The translations under genes were made by a program, and so were the position numbers. Below are positions 8,674 to 17,058 of a stretch of DNA of 64,000 nt, piece after piece (position 1 is the stretch's first letter; each line of letters begins with the position of its first letter). The stretch lies in assembly GCA_902577075.1 (NCBI GenBank), contig CACGXV010000001.1, positions 430,382-494,381 on the forward strand, written 5' to 3'. Below the pieces are notes generated by a model. The model was not told where the DNA came from and did no database searches. It worked only from the letters and a program-made list of their open reading frames with translations. This stretch comes from an uncultured Pelagibacteraceae bacterium (GTDB lineage Bacteria > Pseudomonadota > Alphaproteobacteria > Pelagibacterales > Pelagibacteraceae).

Positions 8674-9798
8674 TTATCTTTGATTTAGTTGAAGAACTTT
8701 TCTGTGTTTGCTGCCTCTATAACTAGCTAAAGGCCTTATCAATTTATTAGCAGCATGTTGTTCAATTATATGTGCAGACCAACCAGTAATTCTAGAGATT
8801 ACAAATATTGGTGTGAAAAAATCAGTGTCAAAACCCATTAAATGGTAAGTAGGGCCAGTAGGGTAGTCCACATTTGGATGAATATTTTTTCTATCAATCA
8901 TTACTTTTTCAACAATGTCATAAATCTTTTCAAACTTTTTGTCTTTTTTAATCTTTGCAACTTTACCAAAATATTCTCTCATTGTAGGAACTCTTGAATC
9001 TCCACTTTTGTAAACTCTATGCCCGAAGCCCATAACAACATCTTTATTGTCTAAAGCTTTATTTATCCATTTAAGTGCGTTTTCTGGTTTTTTAATTTTA
9101 TTCATCATATGCATAACCTCTTCGTTAGCTCCTCCATGTAGAGGTCCTTTTAAACTTGCTATAGCACCAGTAATTGCACCATGAATATCAGATAAACTGC
9201 TTGTTATTGTTCTTGCTGTAAAAGTTGAAACATTAAAACTGTGTTCAGCATATAAAATTAAAGATACATCAAACGCTTTGACTATATCTTTGTTTGGAAC
9301 CTTTCCAAAACACATATGAAAAAAATTTTCTGAAAAAGATAGGTTTTTTTTGGGTGGAATAATTTTTTTTCCTTTTCTTGCTCTGTAAAATGCAGCTAGA
9401 GCAACTGGCATTTTTGCAAAAATTCTCATAACTTTTCGCATATTGGCTTTAGGGGAATTATCCTTTGTTTCTTTGTCTTCAAGTCCCATAATACTAACTG
9501 CTGTTCTAGCAACATCCATAGGGTGAGCTTTTTTAGGAAATTTTTTGATATCATCTAGTAATGTTTTAGATAGCTTCCTTTCTTTTCTTTCCTCTTTTTC
9601 AAATTTCTTTAATTGTTTTTTGGTTGGTAATTCACCATTGAGGATTAGATAAGCGACCTCTTCAAATTTACATTTAGCACATAAATCTTGAGCGGCATAT
9701 CCCCTATAAGTCAAGGAATTGATTTCTGGCATTACTTTGGAAACTTCTGTTTCGTCAACAACTATACCTAATAGCCCTTTTTTGATATCATCACTCAT
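8674..9798 (-). CDS. prpC: 2-methylcitrate synthase (citrate synthase family)
   Basis: It condenses propionyl-CoA with oxaloacetate to give 2-methylcitrate in the methylcitrate cycle. The citrate-synthase fold is clear: the PLHGGAN motif holds H221, GFGHRVYK holds H260, and the C-terminal segment keeps the family HIIEQ stretch. At 374 residues it is the short bacterial type used by PrpC rather than the longer GltA. It is last in the minus-strand prpD-prpB-prpC run and shares one base with prpB. The cluster context is the main reason to prefer methylcitrate over citrate synthase. Confidence 0.87.
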   Translation of the reverse strand: MSDDIKKGLLGIVVDETEVSKVMPEINSLTYRGYAAQDLCAKCKFEEVAYLILNGELPTKKQLKKFEKEERKERKLSKTLLDDIKKFPKKAHPMDVARTAVSIMGLEDKETKDNSPKANMRKVMRIFAKMPVALAAFYRARKGKKIIPPKKNLSFSENFFHMCFGKVPNKDIVKAFDVSLILYAEHSFNVSTFTARTITSSLSDIHGAITGAIASLKGPLHGGANEEVMHMMNKIKKPENALKWINKALDNKDVVMGFGHRVYKSGDSRVPTMREYFGKVAKIKKDKKFEKIYDIVEKVMIDRKNIHPNVDYPTGPTYHLMGFDTDFFTPIFVISRITGWSAHIIEQHAANKLIRPLASYRGSKHRKVLQLNQR

Positions 9799-10694
9799 TA
9801 TTCATGCCCGTCTGTATTAAAATTATAAATCTTTTCGTCTAAAGCATTATATTTTTCGTATTCTACTAAATCATATAATCTTTTCCGCGTTTGCATTTTA
9901 TCAATAATATTGTTTTGATGTCCATCAGCAAAAATGGCACGTAAACCGTCTTCAACATTTTTCATAGCTAATCTTTGAGTAGAAACAGGATAAATAACAA
10001 TATTATATCCCAATTCTTCAAGTTGTTTATAATTTAGTAATTTTGATTTTCCAAACTCTGTCATGTTTGCTAAAAGATAACAATCAAGAGATTTTCTAAC
10101 TAATTCAAATTCCTTCTCATCTTCTAGAGCTTCTGGAAATATTACCTCAGCACCTGCATCAATATAAGCCTTACATCTATCAATCATACTATCAATTCCT
10201 TCAACACTTTTCGCATCTGATCTTGCTATAATCTTAAAATTTTTGTCTTTTCTTGAGGACACACATTCTTTTATCTTTTCAACCATTTTCTCTTTTGAGA
10301 TAAGTTCTTTGTTATCTAAATGGCCACATCTTTTCTGCTCAATCTGATCTTCCAAATGAACAGCAGCAACTCCAAATTCTTCAAATGTCTCAATTGTTTC
10401 TTTGCATGATTTAAATCCAGTATCAATATCAACAATTGTTGGAAGATTTGTAACACGTGATATTAAGTAGGATCTAGTACTAACATCTTGAAGAGTTGTT
10501 AAACCAATATCTGGAAAGCCTAAATCGTTTGCCATAACTCCTCCTGAGACATATACCGCATCATAACCAATTTCTTCTATTAATTTTGCAGTTAAAGGAT
10601 TGTAAGCACCAGGCACTCTTAGAATTTTGTTAGATTTGAGTTTAGTATTTAAGTCAATTCTTTTTTGAGTTAAATCTTTTTCAACAAAATGCAT
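9798..10694 (-). CDS. prpB: 2-methylisocitrate lyase
   Basis: This enzyme cleaves 2-methylisocitrate to pyruvate and succinate, closing the methylcitrate cycle. It belongs to the isocitrate lyase/PEP mutase superfamily. The catalytic loop reads KRCGH at 121-125 with C123, and the metal-binding DIDTGF lies at 89-94. The length of 298 is standard. It starts one base after the prpD stop and overlaps prpC by one base, so the three genes are tightly coupled. Confidence 0.9.
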   Translation of the reverse strand: MHFVEKDLTQKRIDLNTKLKSNKILRVPGAYNPLTAKLIEEIGYDAVYVSGGVMANDLGFPDIGLTTLQDVSTRSYLISRVTNLPTIVDIDTGFKSCKETIETFEEFGVAAVHLEDQIEQKRCGHLDNKELISKEKMVEKIKECVSSRKDKNFKIIARSDAKSVEGIDSMIDRCKAYIDAGAEVIFPEALEDEKEFELVRKSLDCYLLANMTEFGKSKLLNYKQLEELGYNIVIYPVSTQRLAMKNVEDGLRAIFADGHQNNIIDKMQTRKRLYDLVEYEKYNALDEKIYNFNTDGHE

Positions 10695-12197
10695 TTAAAA
10701 AATCCCTTTTTTATTATTTTTTTTTAAATATTTTTTACTTACTTCGATATTTAATTTGTTTAGACTTCCCTTTTTTAATTTTTTTAAATTTTGTACAGTT
10801 TTTAAAAATCTATTACTTTCTTTTTTAGATAATATTTTACCAGTTAAAGTTAAAAATTTCTTAATGTAATCTTTTCTTTTAAAAGGTCTTTCTCCATACG
10901 GATGTGCATCTGCCCGCTCGAGTTCCTCAGAAATTTTTTTACCATTATTAAAAGTAACAACTACTTTTGCACCAAATGATTTCTTTTTAGGATCTGGATG
11001 ATGATATTTTTTTGTCCATTTTTTATCTTCATGTGTTGTTATTGACTTCCATATTTTTAATGTGCTCTTTCTATTGGCTCTAGACTTTGTGTAAGATTTG
11101 ATATGATGCCAATCAGCATCCTCTAAAGCTACCGCGAAAATATACATTATTGAATGATCTAAAGTCTCTCTTGAAGCATTAGGATCCATTTTTTGTGGAT
11201 CATTTGCACCAGTTCCAATAACAAAGTGAGTATGGTGACTAGTGTAAATATCTATTTTTTTAATATTTTTTAAATCTGAAATTTTTTTATTTAATTTTTT
11301 ACCTATATCAATTAATGCTTGGGCTTGATATTCAGCCGAATACTCTTTTGTATATGTTTCTAAAATAGCTTTCTTTGGCTCATTTTTTTTTGGCAATGGG
11401 ACTTTATAAATTGCTTTTTTTCCATCAAGTATTCTTGCAATAACACTGTCTTCTCCCTCGTAAATTGGGCTAGGGGCACCTTCGCCTCTCATTGCTCTAT
11501 CAATAGCCTCTATCGCTAATTTACCTGCGTGAGCTGGTGCGTATGCTTTCCAGCTTGATATTTCCCCTTTTCTAGATTGACGTGTTGAAATAGTAACATG
11601 GAGCGCTTGTTGAACTGCTTGATAAATGGTTTCGGTATTCAATCTTAGCATTGAACCAATTCCAGCAGCAACACTTGGTCCTAAATGTGCAATGTGATCT
11701 ATTTTATGTTTGTGGAGACAAATTCCTTTAACCAAATTAACTTGAACTTCATAAGCTGTAATAATTCCTCTTAGAAGGTCTACTCCACTTCTTTTAAGCT
11801 TTTCACCAACAGCTAGTACAGGAGGAATATTATCACCTGGATGGCTATAATCTGCTGCCAAAAAAGTATCATGAAAATCTAATTCTCTAACAGCAGTTCC
11901 ATTTGCCCACGCTGCCCATTCAGCATCAAACTTTATTTTAGAGCTAATTCCATAAACTGTTGACCCTGATTTTCTAAGATGACCTTTAGCCATTTCTCTT
12001 GCTGATATAACTGGATTTCTATTTAATGAGGCAATAGCAACTGATGCATTATCAATTATTCTATTGATAACCATCTCTATTGAGTTTTTATTTAACTTGG
12101 CATTATCACTTGCTATTTCTGCTATTTTCCACGCAAGCTGTTTCTTCTTTGGAAGAATAATTTTTGACGGGTATACTTTAACAGTGTTTAACAACAA
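10695..12197 (-). CDS. prpD: 2-methylcitrate dehydratase (MmgE/PrpD family)
   Basis: PrpD dehydrates 2-methylcitrate to 2-methyl-cis-aconitate in propionate breakdown. The 500-residue protein shows the MmgE/PrpD features: the [19 protein letters not shown] segment, [15 protein letters not shown], and [17 protein letters not shown]. The C-terminus is lysine-rich. It is first of the three prp genes and lies 53 bases downstream of gph on the same strand. No prpR-type regulator or acnD gene is beside it; the separate aconitase-type hydratase must be encoded elsewhere. Confidence 0.9.
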   Translation of the reverse strand: MLLNTVKVYPSKIILPKKKQLAWKIAEIASDNAKLNKNSIEMVINRIIDNASVAIASLNRNPVISAREMAKGHLRKSGSTVYGISSKIKFDAEWAAWANGTAVRELDFHDTFLAADYSHPGDNIPPVLAVGEKLKRSGVDLLRGIITAYEVQVNLVKGICLHKHKIDHIAHLGPSVAAGIGSMLRLNTETIYQAVQQALHVTISTRQSRKGEISSWKAYAPAHAGKLAIEAIDRAMRGEGAPSPIYEGEDSVIARILDGKKAIYKVPLPKKNEPKKAILETYTKEYSAEYQAQALIDIGKKLNKKISDLKNIKKIDIYTSHHTHFVIGTGANDPQKMDPNASRETLDHSIMYIFAVALEDADWHHIKSYTKSRANRKSTLKIWKSITTHEDKKWTKKYHHPDPKKKSFGAKVVVTFNNGKKISEELERADAHPYGERPFKRKDYIKKFLTLTGKILSKKESNRFLKTVQNLKKLKKGSLNKLNIEVSKKYLKKNNKKGIF

Positions 12198-12250
12198 AAT
12201 ATCTCCTAGCTTATGATTTTGTTTTAATGATTAAAATAAATTAATCAATA

Positions 12251-12916
12251 TTAAAGATATTTAGTTATAATTTTCTCGATACCTACAAAATCTTTAATTA
12301 AGTGATTGTGATATATTTCATCTGATTTCTTTTCAGTATATCCGTATTTTAGCAAAATTATTGGAATTTCTGCAGCTTTGGCTGCATTTGCATCTGTTTC
12401 ACTATCTCCAATCATGATTGTTTTTTTTTTGTCACCATCTAAAATTTCAATGATGGTTGTTAAATGTCTAGGATCCGGTTTACAATATTCAAAAGTATTG
12501 TATCCAGCTACATATTCAAAATAATCGTAAATTCCAATTTTTTTTAAAAGATCAACTGCCAAATGCTCAGTTTTGTTAGTGCATACAGCCATAGAAATAT
12601 TTTCTTTTTTACACCAATTTAGAAATTCTTTTACTCCATTTATTAACTTGCTTTCATGTAATATATTTTCTCCGTAGTAAGATAAAAATTCATTTGTCAT
12701 TTCATTTTGAATTTTTTCATCAAACCATTTCCATTGTCCATTGGCTTTTGCCATCATTGCTTTTGCACCTTTACCAACGGCATTTTTTAATTCACCTAAT
12801 TTCTTTGTTGGATAGCCAAATTTTTTCATGACATGATTATGTGCTCTAATTAAATCTGGCGCAGTATCTATTAACGTTCCATCTAAATCAAAAAGAATGG
12901 TAAATTTTTGTTTCAT
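12251..12916 (-). CDS. gph: HAD-family phosphatase, likely phosphoglycolate phosphatase
   Basis: This haloacid-dehalogenase hydrolase of 221 residues has the class IA layout. Motif I is FDLDGTLID with D10 as nucleophile and D12 as acid, followed by a helical cap, motif II near CTNKTE, and motif IV GDSETDANAAKAA. The resemblance is to Gph, which clears 2-phosphoglycolate made by DNA repair. Substrate range in this family is broad. It diverges from the glmU-half gene, and both start regions form one long inverted repeat. Confidence 0.78.
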   Translation of the reverse strand: MKQKFTILFDLDGTLIDTAPDLIRAHNHVMKKFGYPTKKLGELKNAVGKGAKAMMAKANGQWKWFDEKIQNEMTNEFLSYYGENILHESKLINGVKEFLNWCKKENISMAVCTNKTEHLAVDLLKKIGIYDYFEYVAGYNTFEYCKPDPRHLTTIIEILDGDKKKTIMIGDSETDANAAKAAEIPIILLKYGYTEKKSDEIYHNHLIKDFVGIEKIITKYL

Positions 12917-12995
12917 TTAAAGTATTATTAAGAAATATATTGTGAATTAATTAAACTAATACCCAAATATATAAAAATATCAAATGAAACAAAAA
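12905..12995. repeat. 14-base inverted repeat spanning two divergent start codons
   Basis: TTTTTGTTTCATTT at 12905-12918 and AAATGAAACAAAAA at 12982-12995 are exact reverse complements, 63 bases apart. Each arm contains the start codon of one of the divergent genes, so both proteins begin MKQK. The DNA between the arms must contain both promoters. Convergent codon choice in AT-rich DNA could produce this by chance. Confidence 0.6.
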
Positions 12996-13604
12996 AAATT
13001 ACTTAATATTCAATCAAAATTGAGAAACAAATTTTTAAAAAATGGTGTCAAAATGATTGCTCCAGAGACAGTCTTTTTTTCTAAAAGCACAAAAATAGGA
13101 AAAAATGTAACTATAGAACCATACGTAGTTATTGCTGATAATGTGTCAGTAGGAAATAATGTAAGAATTTTATCCTTTTCTCATTTAGAAGGAGTGAAAA
13201 TTGAAAATAATGTAGATGTTGGACCATATGCAAGACTAAGACCAGGTACAATTCTTAAATCAGGATCTAAGGTTGGAAATTTTGTTGAAGTGAAAAAAAG
13301 TATTGTAGGCAAAAACTCTAAATTAAATCACCTTTCTTATATAGGTGACTCAAAGCTAGGTAAAAAAGTAAATATTGGTGCAGGTACAATTACATGTAAT
13401 TATGATGGTATTAAAAAAAGCAAAACATCAATTGGTGATGAAGTGTTTGTTGGTTCAAATTCATCACTTGTGGCCCCAATTAAGCTTGAAAAAAAAAGTA
13501 CAATTGGTGCAGGATCAGTTATTACTAAAAAAGTTTTAAAATATTCATTAGCTTTGTCAAGAGCAGAGCAAATTGAAATTAAAAATTATAAAAGAAAAAA
13601 ATAA
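12984..13604 (+). CDS. Acetyltransferase-only GlmU (left-handed beta-helix half)
   Basis: The 206 residues correspond to the C-terminal half of bifunctional GlmU, which acetylates glucosamine-1-phosphate before UDP transfer. Hexapeptide repeats run through most of the protein. ARLRPG (83-88), GNFVEVKKS (98-106), NHLSYIGD with H116 matching E. coli H363, and the NIGAGTITCNYDG stretch are all conserved. The N-terminal uridyltransferase domain is absent, and no upstream frame supplies it; the upstream gene is divergent. The stop codon is directly followed by the glmS ATG, so the amino-sugar context is sound. A separate uridyltransferase must be encoded elsewhere. Confidence 0.85.
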   Translation: MKQKKLLNIQSKLRNKFLKNGVKMIAPETVFFSKSTKIGKNVTIEPYVVIADNVSVGNNVRILSFSHLEGVKIENNVDVGPYARLRPGTILKSGSKVGNFVEVKKSIVGKNSKLNHLSYIGDSKLGKKVNIGAGTITCNYDGIKKSKTSIGDEVFVGSNSSLVAPIKLEKKSTIGAGSVITKKVLKYSLALSRAEQIEIKNYKRKK

Positions 13605-15425
13605 ATGTGTGGAATAATTGGAATAATAAGCTCTAAAGAAGTTTCAAATAGAATAGTTAATTCACTTAAAAAGCTTGAATATAGAGGATATGATTCTGCT
13701 GGAATAGCCACGCTAGTTGATGGAAATATAAACGAAGTAAAGTGTGAGGGTAGGGTTGATGTTTTAGAAAAAGATATATCAAAATTTAATCTTAAAGGAG
13801 AGATTGGTATAGGCCATGTTAGATGGGCAACACACGGTAAGCCCAGTAAAGTAAATGCGCATCCTCATTCATCAGAACAGGTTTCAGTTGTTCATAATGG
13901 AATTATTGAAAATTCAACAATTTTAAAAAAACTTTTAGAAAAAAAAGGTTATATATTTAAATCACAAACTGATACTGAGGTAATAGCTCATCTAGTTACT
14001 GATTACTTAAAAAAAAATTCACTGAAAGATACTATTATAAAAGTTTTGAAAAAACTTCATGGGAGTTTTGCATTGGGTATAATTTTTAAAGATAGAAATG
14101 ATTTAATGATTGGAGCTAGAAGAGGCTCTCCGTTGGCTGTTGGATATGGTCCAAATGAAAATTATCTTGGTTCAGACTCTTACGCTCTTAAATCTATGAC
14201 TAATAAAATTACTTATTTAGATGATGGTGAGTTTTGCATTGTCAAAAGAGATCAAATTGAATTTTTTGAGGGTGATGGAATAAAAATAAATAAAGAAGTT
14301 ATGAATCTTTCTAAAGAAGAACTTAGCTATGACAAAGGTGACTATAAGTATTTTATGGAAAAAGAGATAGATGAACAGCCTTCAACTATAAATGACTGTA
14401 TAAACGAATATGTGGATAAATATAACAATCAAATAAATATATACAATTTTCCATGGAAGATAAGCTCTTTAAAATCAATTGTATTGATTGGTTGTGGAAC
14501 AGCCTATCATTCATGCTTGGTTGCAAAATATTGGTTTGAGCAAAATACAAATTTAGATGTGAGCATAGATATAGCCTCAGAGTTTAGGTACAGAAAAGTT
14601 AGATTTAAAAAAGATTGTATTTATGTATTTGTATCCCAATCTGGAGAAACTGCAGATACATATGCTGCTTTAGAATTGTGTAAGAAAAATAAAATGAAAA
14701 CTTGTGCTGTTGTAAACGTTATTGAAAGTTCAATAGCAAGAGATGCCGATTTTGTTTTGCCTATTTATTGCGGTCAAGAGATAGGTGTTGCTTCAACAAA
14801 AGCTTTTCTTGGACAAATGTTAGTTTTGTATATTCTTTCATTAAAAATTTCTTTTGATCAAAAATTTATTTCAAAAAAGATTTATCAAACAAAGATAAAA
14901 AATTTGTTATCATTATCCAACTCTGCAAAAAAAACGCTTAAATTAGATTACAAACTTCTGAATGTAGGTAAAGTTTTCGCAAATGCAAAAGGATGTATGT
15001 TTCTTGGCAGAGGATATTCTTTTCCAATAGCTTTAGAAGGAGCATTAAAGTTAAAAGAATTAGCATATGTTCATGCTGAAGGATATCCAGCTGGTGAAAT
15101 GAAACATGGACCCTTAGCTTTAATAGAGGAAGGAATGCCAGTAGTTATATTAGCTCCAAGAGATGAGCATTACAAAAAAACCATTTCTAATATGCAGGAG
15201 GTAATTGCGAGAGGAGCAAAAGTATTATTGATCACTAATAAAAATAAAGATGAAATCATTTCTGAAAATATTTGGGAACAAATAGAGGTCGATAAATTAG
15301 ATGATGAACTAATTCCATTTTTGATTACAATACCTCTCCAAAAACTAGCTTTTTATTCTGCATTAGAAAAGGGTTACGATATAGATAAGCCAAGAAACCT
15401 AGCCAAATCCGTAACAGTTGAATAA
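13605..15425 (+). CDS. glmS: Glutamine-fructose-6-phosphate aminotransferase (isomerizing)
   Basis: GlmS makes glucosamine-6-phosphate from fructose-6-phosphate and glutamine, the first step to UDP-GlcNAc. The protein starts MCGIIGI, so C2 becomes the N-terminal nucleophile. The glutaminase domain shows RGYDSAG and GHVRWATHG, and two SIS domains follow with SQSGETADT and the final AKSVTVE tail. At 606 residues it is full length. It is fused by zero spacing to the glmU half, and I saw no glmS ribozyme in the 0-base gap. Confidence 0.96.
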   Translation: MCGIIGIISSKEVSNRIVNSLKKLEYRGYDSAGIATLVDGNINEVKCEGRVDVLEKDISKFNLKGEIGIGHVRWATHGKPSKVNAHPHSSEQVSVVHNGIIENSTILKKLLEKKGYIFKSQTDTEVIAHLVTDYLKKNSLKDTIIKVLKKLHGSFALGIIFKDRNDLMIGARRGSPLAVGYGPNENYLGSDSYALKSMTNKITYLDDGEFCIVKRDQIEFFEGDGIKINKEVMNLSKEELSYDKGDYKYFMEKEIDEQPSTINDCINEYVDKYNNQINIYNFPWKISSLKSIVLIGCGTAYHSCLVAKYWFEQNTNLDVSIDIASEFRYRKVRFKKDCIYVFVSQSGETADTYAALELCKKNKMKTCAVVNVIESSIARDADFVLPIYCGQEIGVASTKAFLGQMLVLYILSLKISFDQKFISKKIYQTKIKNLLSLSNSAKKTLKLDYKLLNVGKVFANAKGCMFLGRGYSFPIALEGALKLKELAYVHAEGYPAGEMKHGPLALIEEGMPVVILAPRDEHYKKTISNMQEVIARGAKVLLITNKNKDEIISENIWEQIEVDKLDDELIPFLITIPLQKLAFYSALEKGYDIDKPRNLAKSVTVE

Positions 15426-16143
15426 TTTGTATTTTTATTTATCAAAAATTTTGAGTCCATTTTTAAATCCAACAAATTTTTTATTTTTAACTATACTTAT
15501 TTTTCTTTTCATTTATTTAAAAAGCAAAAACAAAATAGTTTTAAAGGGATTAATCCTTAATCTATCATTAATAATTATAATTGCTTTTGTTCCTTTAGGC
15601 TCCTATGGCCTTAAGTATCTTGAAAAAGATTATGTAATTAATGAAAAATTTGAAAATATAAAAAATATTTTAGTTTTATCAGGGGCAGATAAGAGAATTA
15701 TTGCCTCAATTAATTTAGCTTATAAACATCCAAATGCAAAAATTTTTTATGTTGGTGGAAATGCATTTTTAGTTAAAAATAAAAACAACGATGATCGTGC
15801 TATTGCTAGAAACTTCTATGACAATCTAAATTTTGACATGGGACGACTAAATTTTATTGGCAAGTCAAGAAATACGATTGAAAATTTTAAAGAGATTGAG
15901 GAATTAAATTTAAATCATGCAGAGACAGTTTTAATCACTTCTGCTTATCATATGAAAAGATCTATGATGATTGCAAAAAAACAGGGCATAAAAGTAATAC
16001 CTTATCCTATTGATTTTACTTCTATTTCAAGTCAACCTTTATTAAATAGCTATCAAGGATTTAATATTACAAATAATCTATCAAATTTTAACACGTTTTT
16101 TAGAGAGATAATAGGAATGTTGGCTTTTAAAATATTTACTTAA
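15418..16143 (+). CDS. YdcF/ElyC-family (DUF218) membrane protein
   Basis: Two N-terminal membrane segments (about 15-35 and 43-60) are followed by a DUF218 domain. The domain shows LVLSGADKR, FYVGGNAF, SRNTIENFKEIEEL and LITSAYHMKRSM, as in ElyC/SanA/YdcF. ElyC takes part in lipid-carrier and envelope handling in E. coli, but the biochemical role of the family is poorly defined. The start is a TTG that overlaps the glmS stop by 8 bases; no ATG lies anywhere near it. Location after glmS fits an envelope role. Confidence 0.78.
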   Translation: MNNLYFYLSKILSPFLNPTNFLFLTILIFLFIYLKSKNKIVLKGLILNLSLIIIIAFVPLGSYGLKYLEKDYVINEKFENIKNILVLSGADKRIIASINLAYKHPNAKIFYVGGNAFLVKNKNNDDRAIARNFYDNLNFDMGRLNFIGKSRNTIENFKEIEELNLNHAETVLITSAYHMKRSMMIAKKQGIKVIPYPIDFTSISSQPLLNSYQGFNITNNLSNFNTFFREIIGMLAFKIFT

Positions 16144-16179
16144 AATTTATTGAGAAAAGTTTATCTTTTAGTAAATTTT
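16142..16179 (+). terminator. Candidate AT-rich terminator hairpin after the YdcF-like gene
   Basis: AAAATTTA at 16142-16149 pairs exactly with TAAATTTT at 16172-16179, with an inner AAAAG/CTTTT pairing. There is no clear run of T after it, so factor-independent termination is only possible. Confidence 0.3.
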
Positions 16180-16211
16180 AGAAAAAAAAAGTTAATAATC
16201 ATTGTAATAAA

Positions 16212-16916
16212 ATGTCTGTGTTTAAACGGAATAAATTAATAAGTTTGCTTTATTATCCAACAAGATTAATAAATTTTTTAAATCTTAATAAAAAAATTAT
16301 TTTTTATCACATCCCAAGATCAGGAGGTACTTTTATAAAAAATATCTTAAAAAAAAAATACGAAAAAACTTTAGAGATAAATGATTTTCGTGAAATAAGC
16401 TTGAATACGATAAAAAAAAATAAAATTGTTGTTGGTCATTTTGAATTTACAAATTTAAATAATTTTTACAAATCGTCTTTCACTATAATAAGAAAACCAA
16501 ATGAACTTTATAATAGCTTTTATAGACTTTACTCCGAAAGAAATAACAAGACATCAAAAGATGAATTTATAAATTTAGTAAAAAAAAATAATGGAGATAA
16601 TATTTTAACAAGGATATTTGCAAAAAAACTTAGATTAACAAATTTTTTTTTTTATAAAAGAGATGAAAAACAAATAAATTACTTGGAATTAAACAATGAT
16701 GATTGTCAACTGGCTTATGACAATATTAAAAAAATTGCTTATTTTAAAATTGAAGAATTAAATCAAATACTTAAATTTATTGATACAGATTATCATCCTG
16801 AAATAAACAAACTCCATAAAGGCATTATTACAAATATTGACAATCAAACAGATTTAAACTTTTCTGAAATATCTAATTTAGACGAAAAAATTTATAATAA
16901 ATTGTTTCTATCTTAA
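16212..16916 (+). CDS. Putative sulfotransferase-like protein
   Basis: The motif FYHIPRSGGTFIKNIL near 31-46 matches the PAPS 5'-phosphosulfate loop of cytosolic and carbohydrate sulfotransferases, where the consensus is hIPKtGGTsl. SFTIIRKPNELYNSFYRLY near 90-108 matches the 3'-phosphate binding RxPxxxxxSxY region. At 234 residues it is short for the family. It is very rich in lysine and asparagine, lies alone between the YdcF-like gene and DAHP synthase, and has no partner in this window. Substrate unknown; it may act on a surface glycan. Confidence 0.65.
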   Translation: MSVFKRNKLISLLYYPTRLINFLNLNKKIIFYHIPRSGGTFIKNILKKKYEKTLEINDFREISLNTIKKNKIVVGHFEFTNLNNFYKSSFTIIRKPNELYNSFYRLYSERNNKTSKDEFINLVKKNNGDNILTRIFAKKLRLTNFFFYKRDEKQINYLELNNDDCQLAYDNIKKIAYFKIEELNQILKFIDTDYHPEINKLHKGIITNIDNQTDLNFSEISNLDEKIYNKLFLS

Positions 16917-17058
16917 GTTAATTTTATTAATGTTGTTTGAAATCAAAACGCAATTAAAATTTTTAAAGTTATAAAAGTCAAATAATACTTGGTTTATTTA
17001 AATATAAAAAATTAGCTTTTTTTTAAAAAGAAATATATATACAAGTTCAAATTGTATT

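Noticed and set aside
13604..13605. glmS ribozyme or other leader control
   Set aside because: The glmU-half stop and the glmS start have no space between them, and no ribozyme core was seen upstream.
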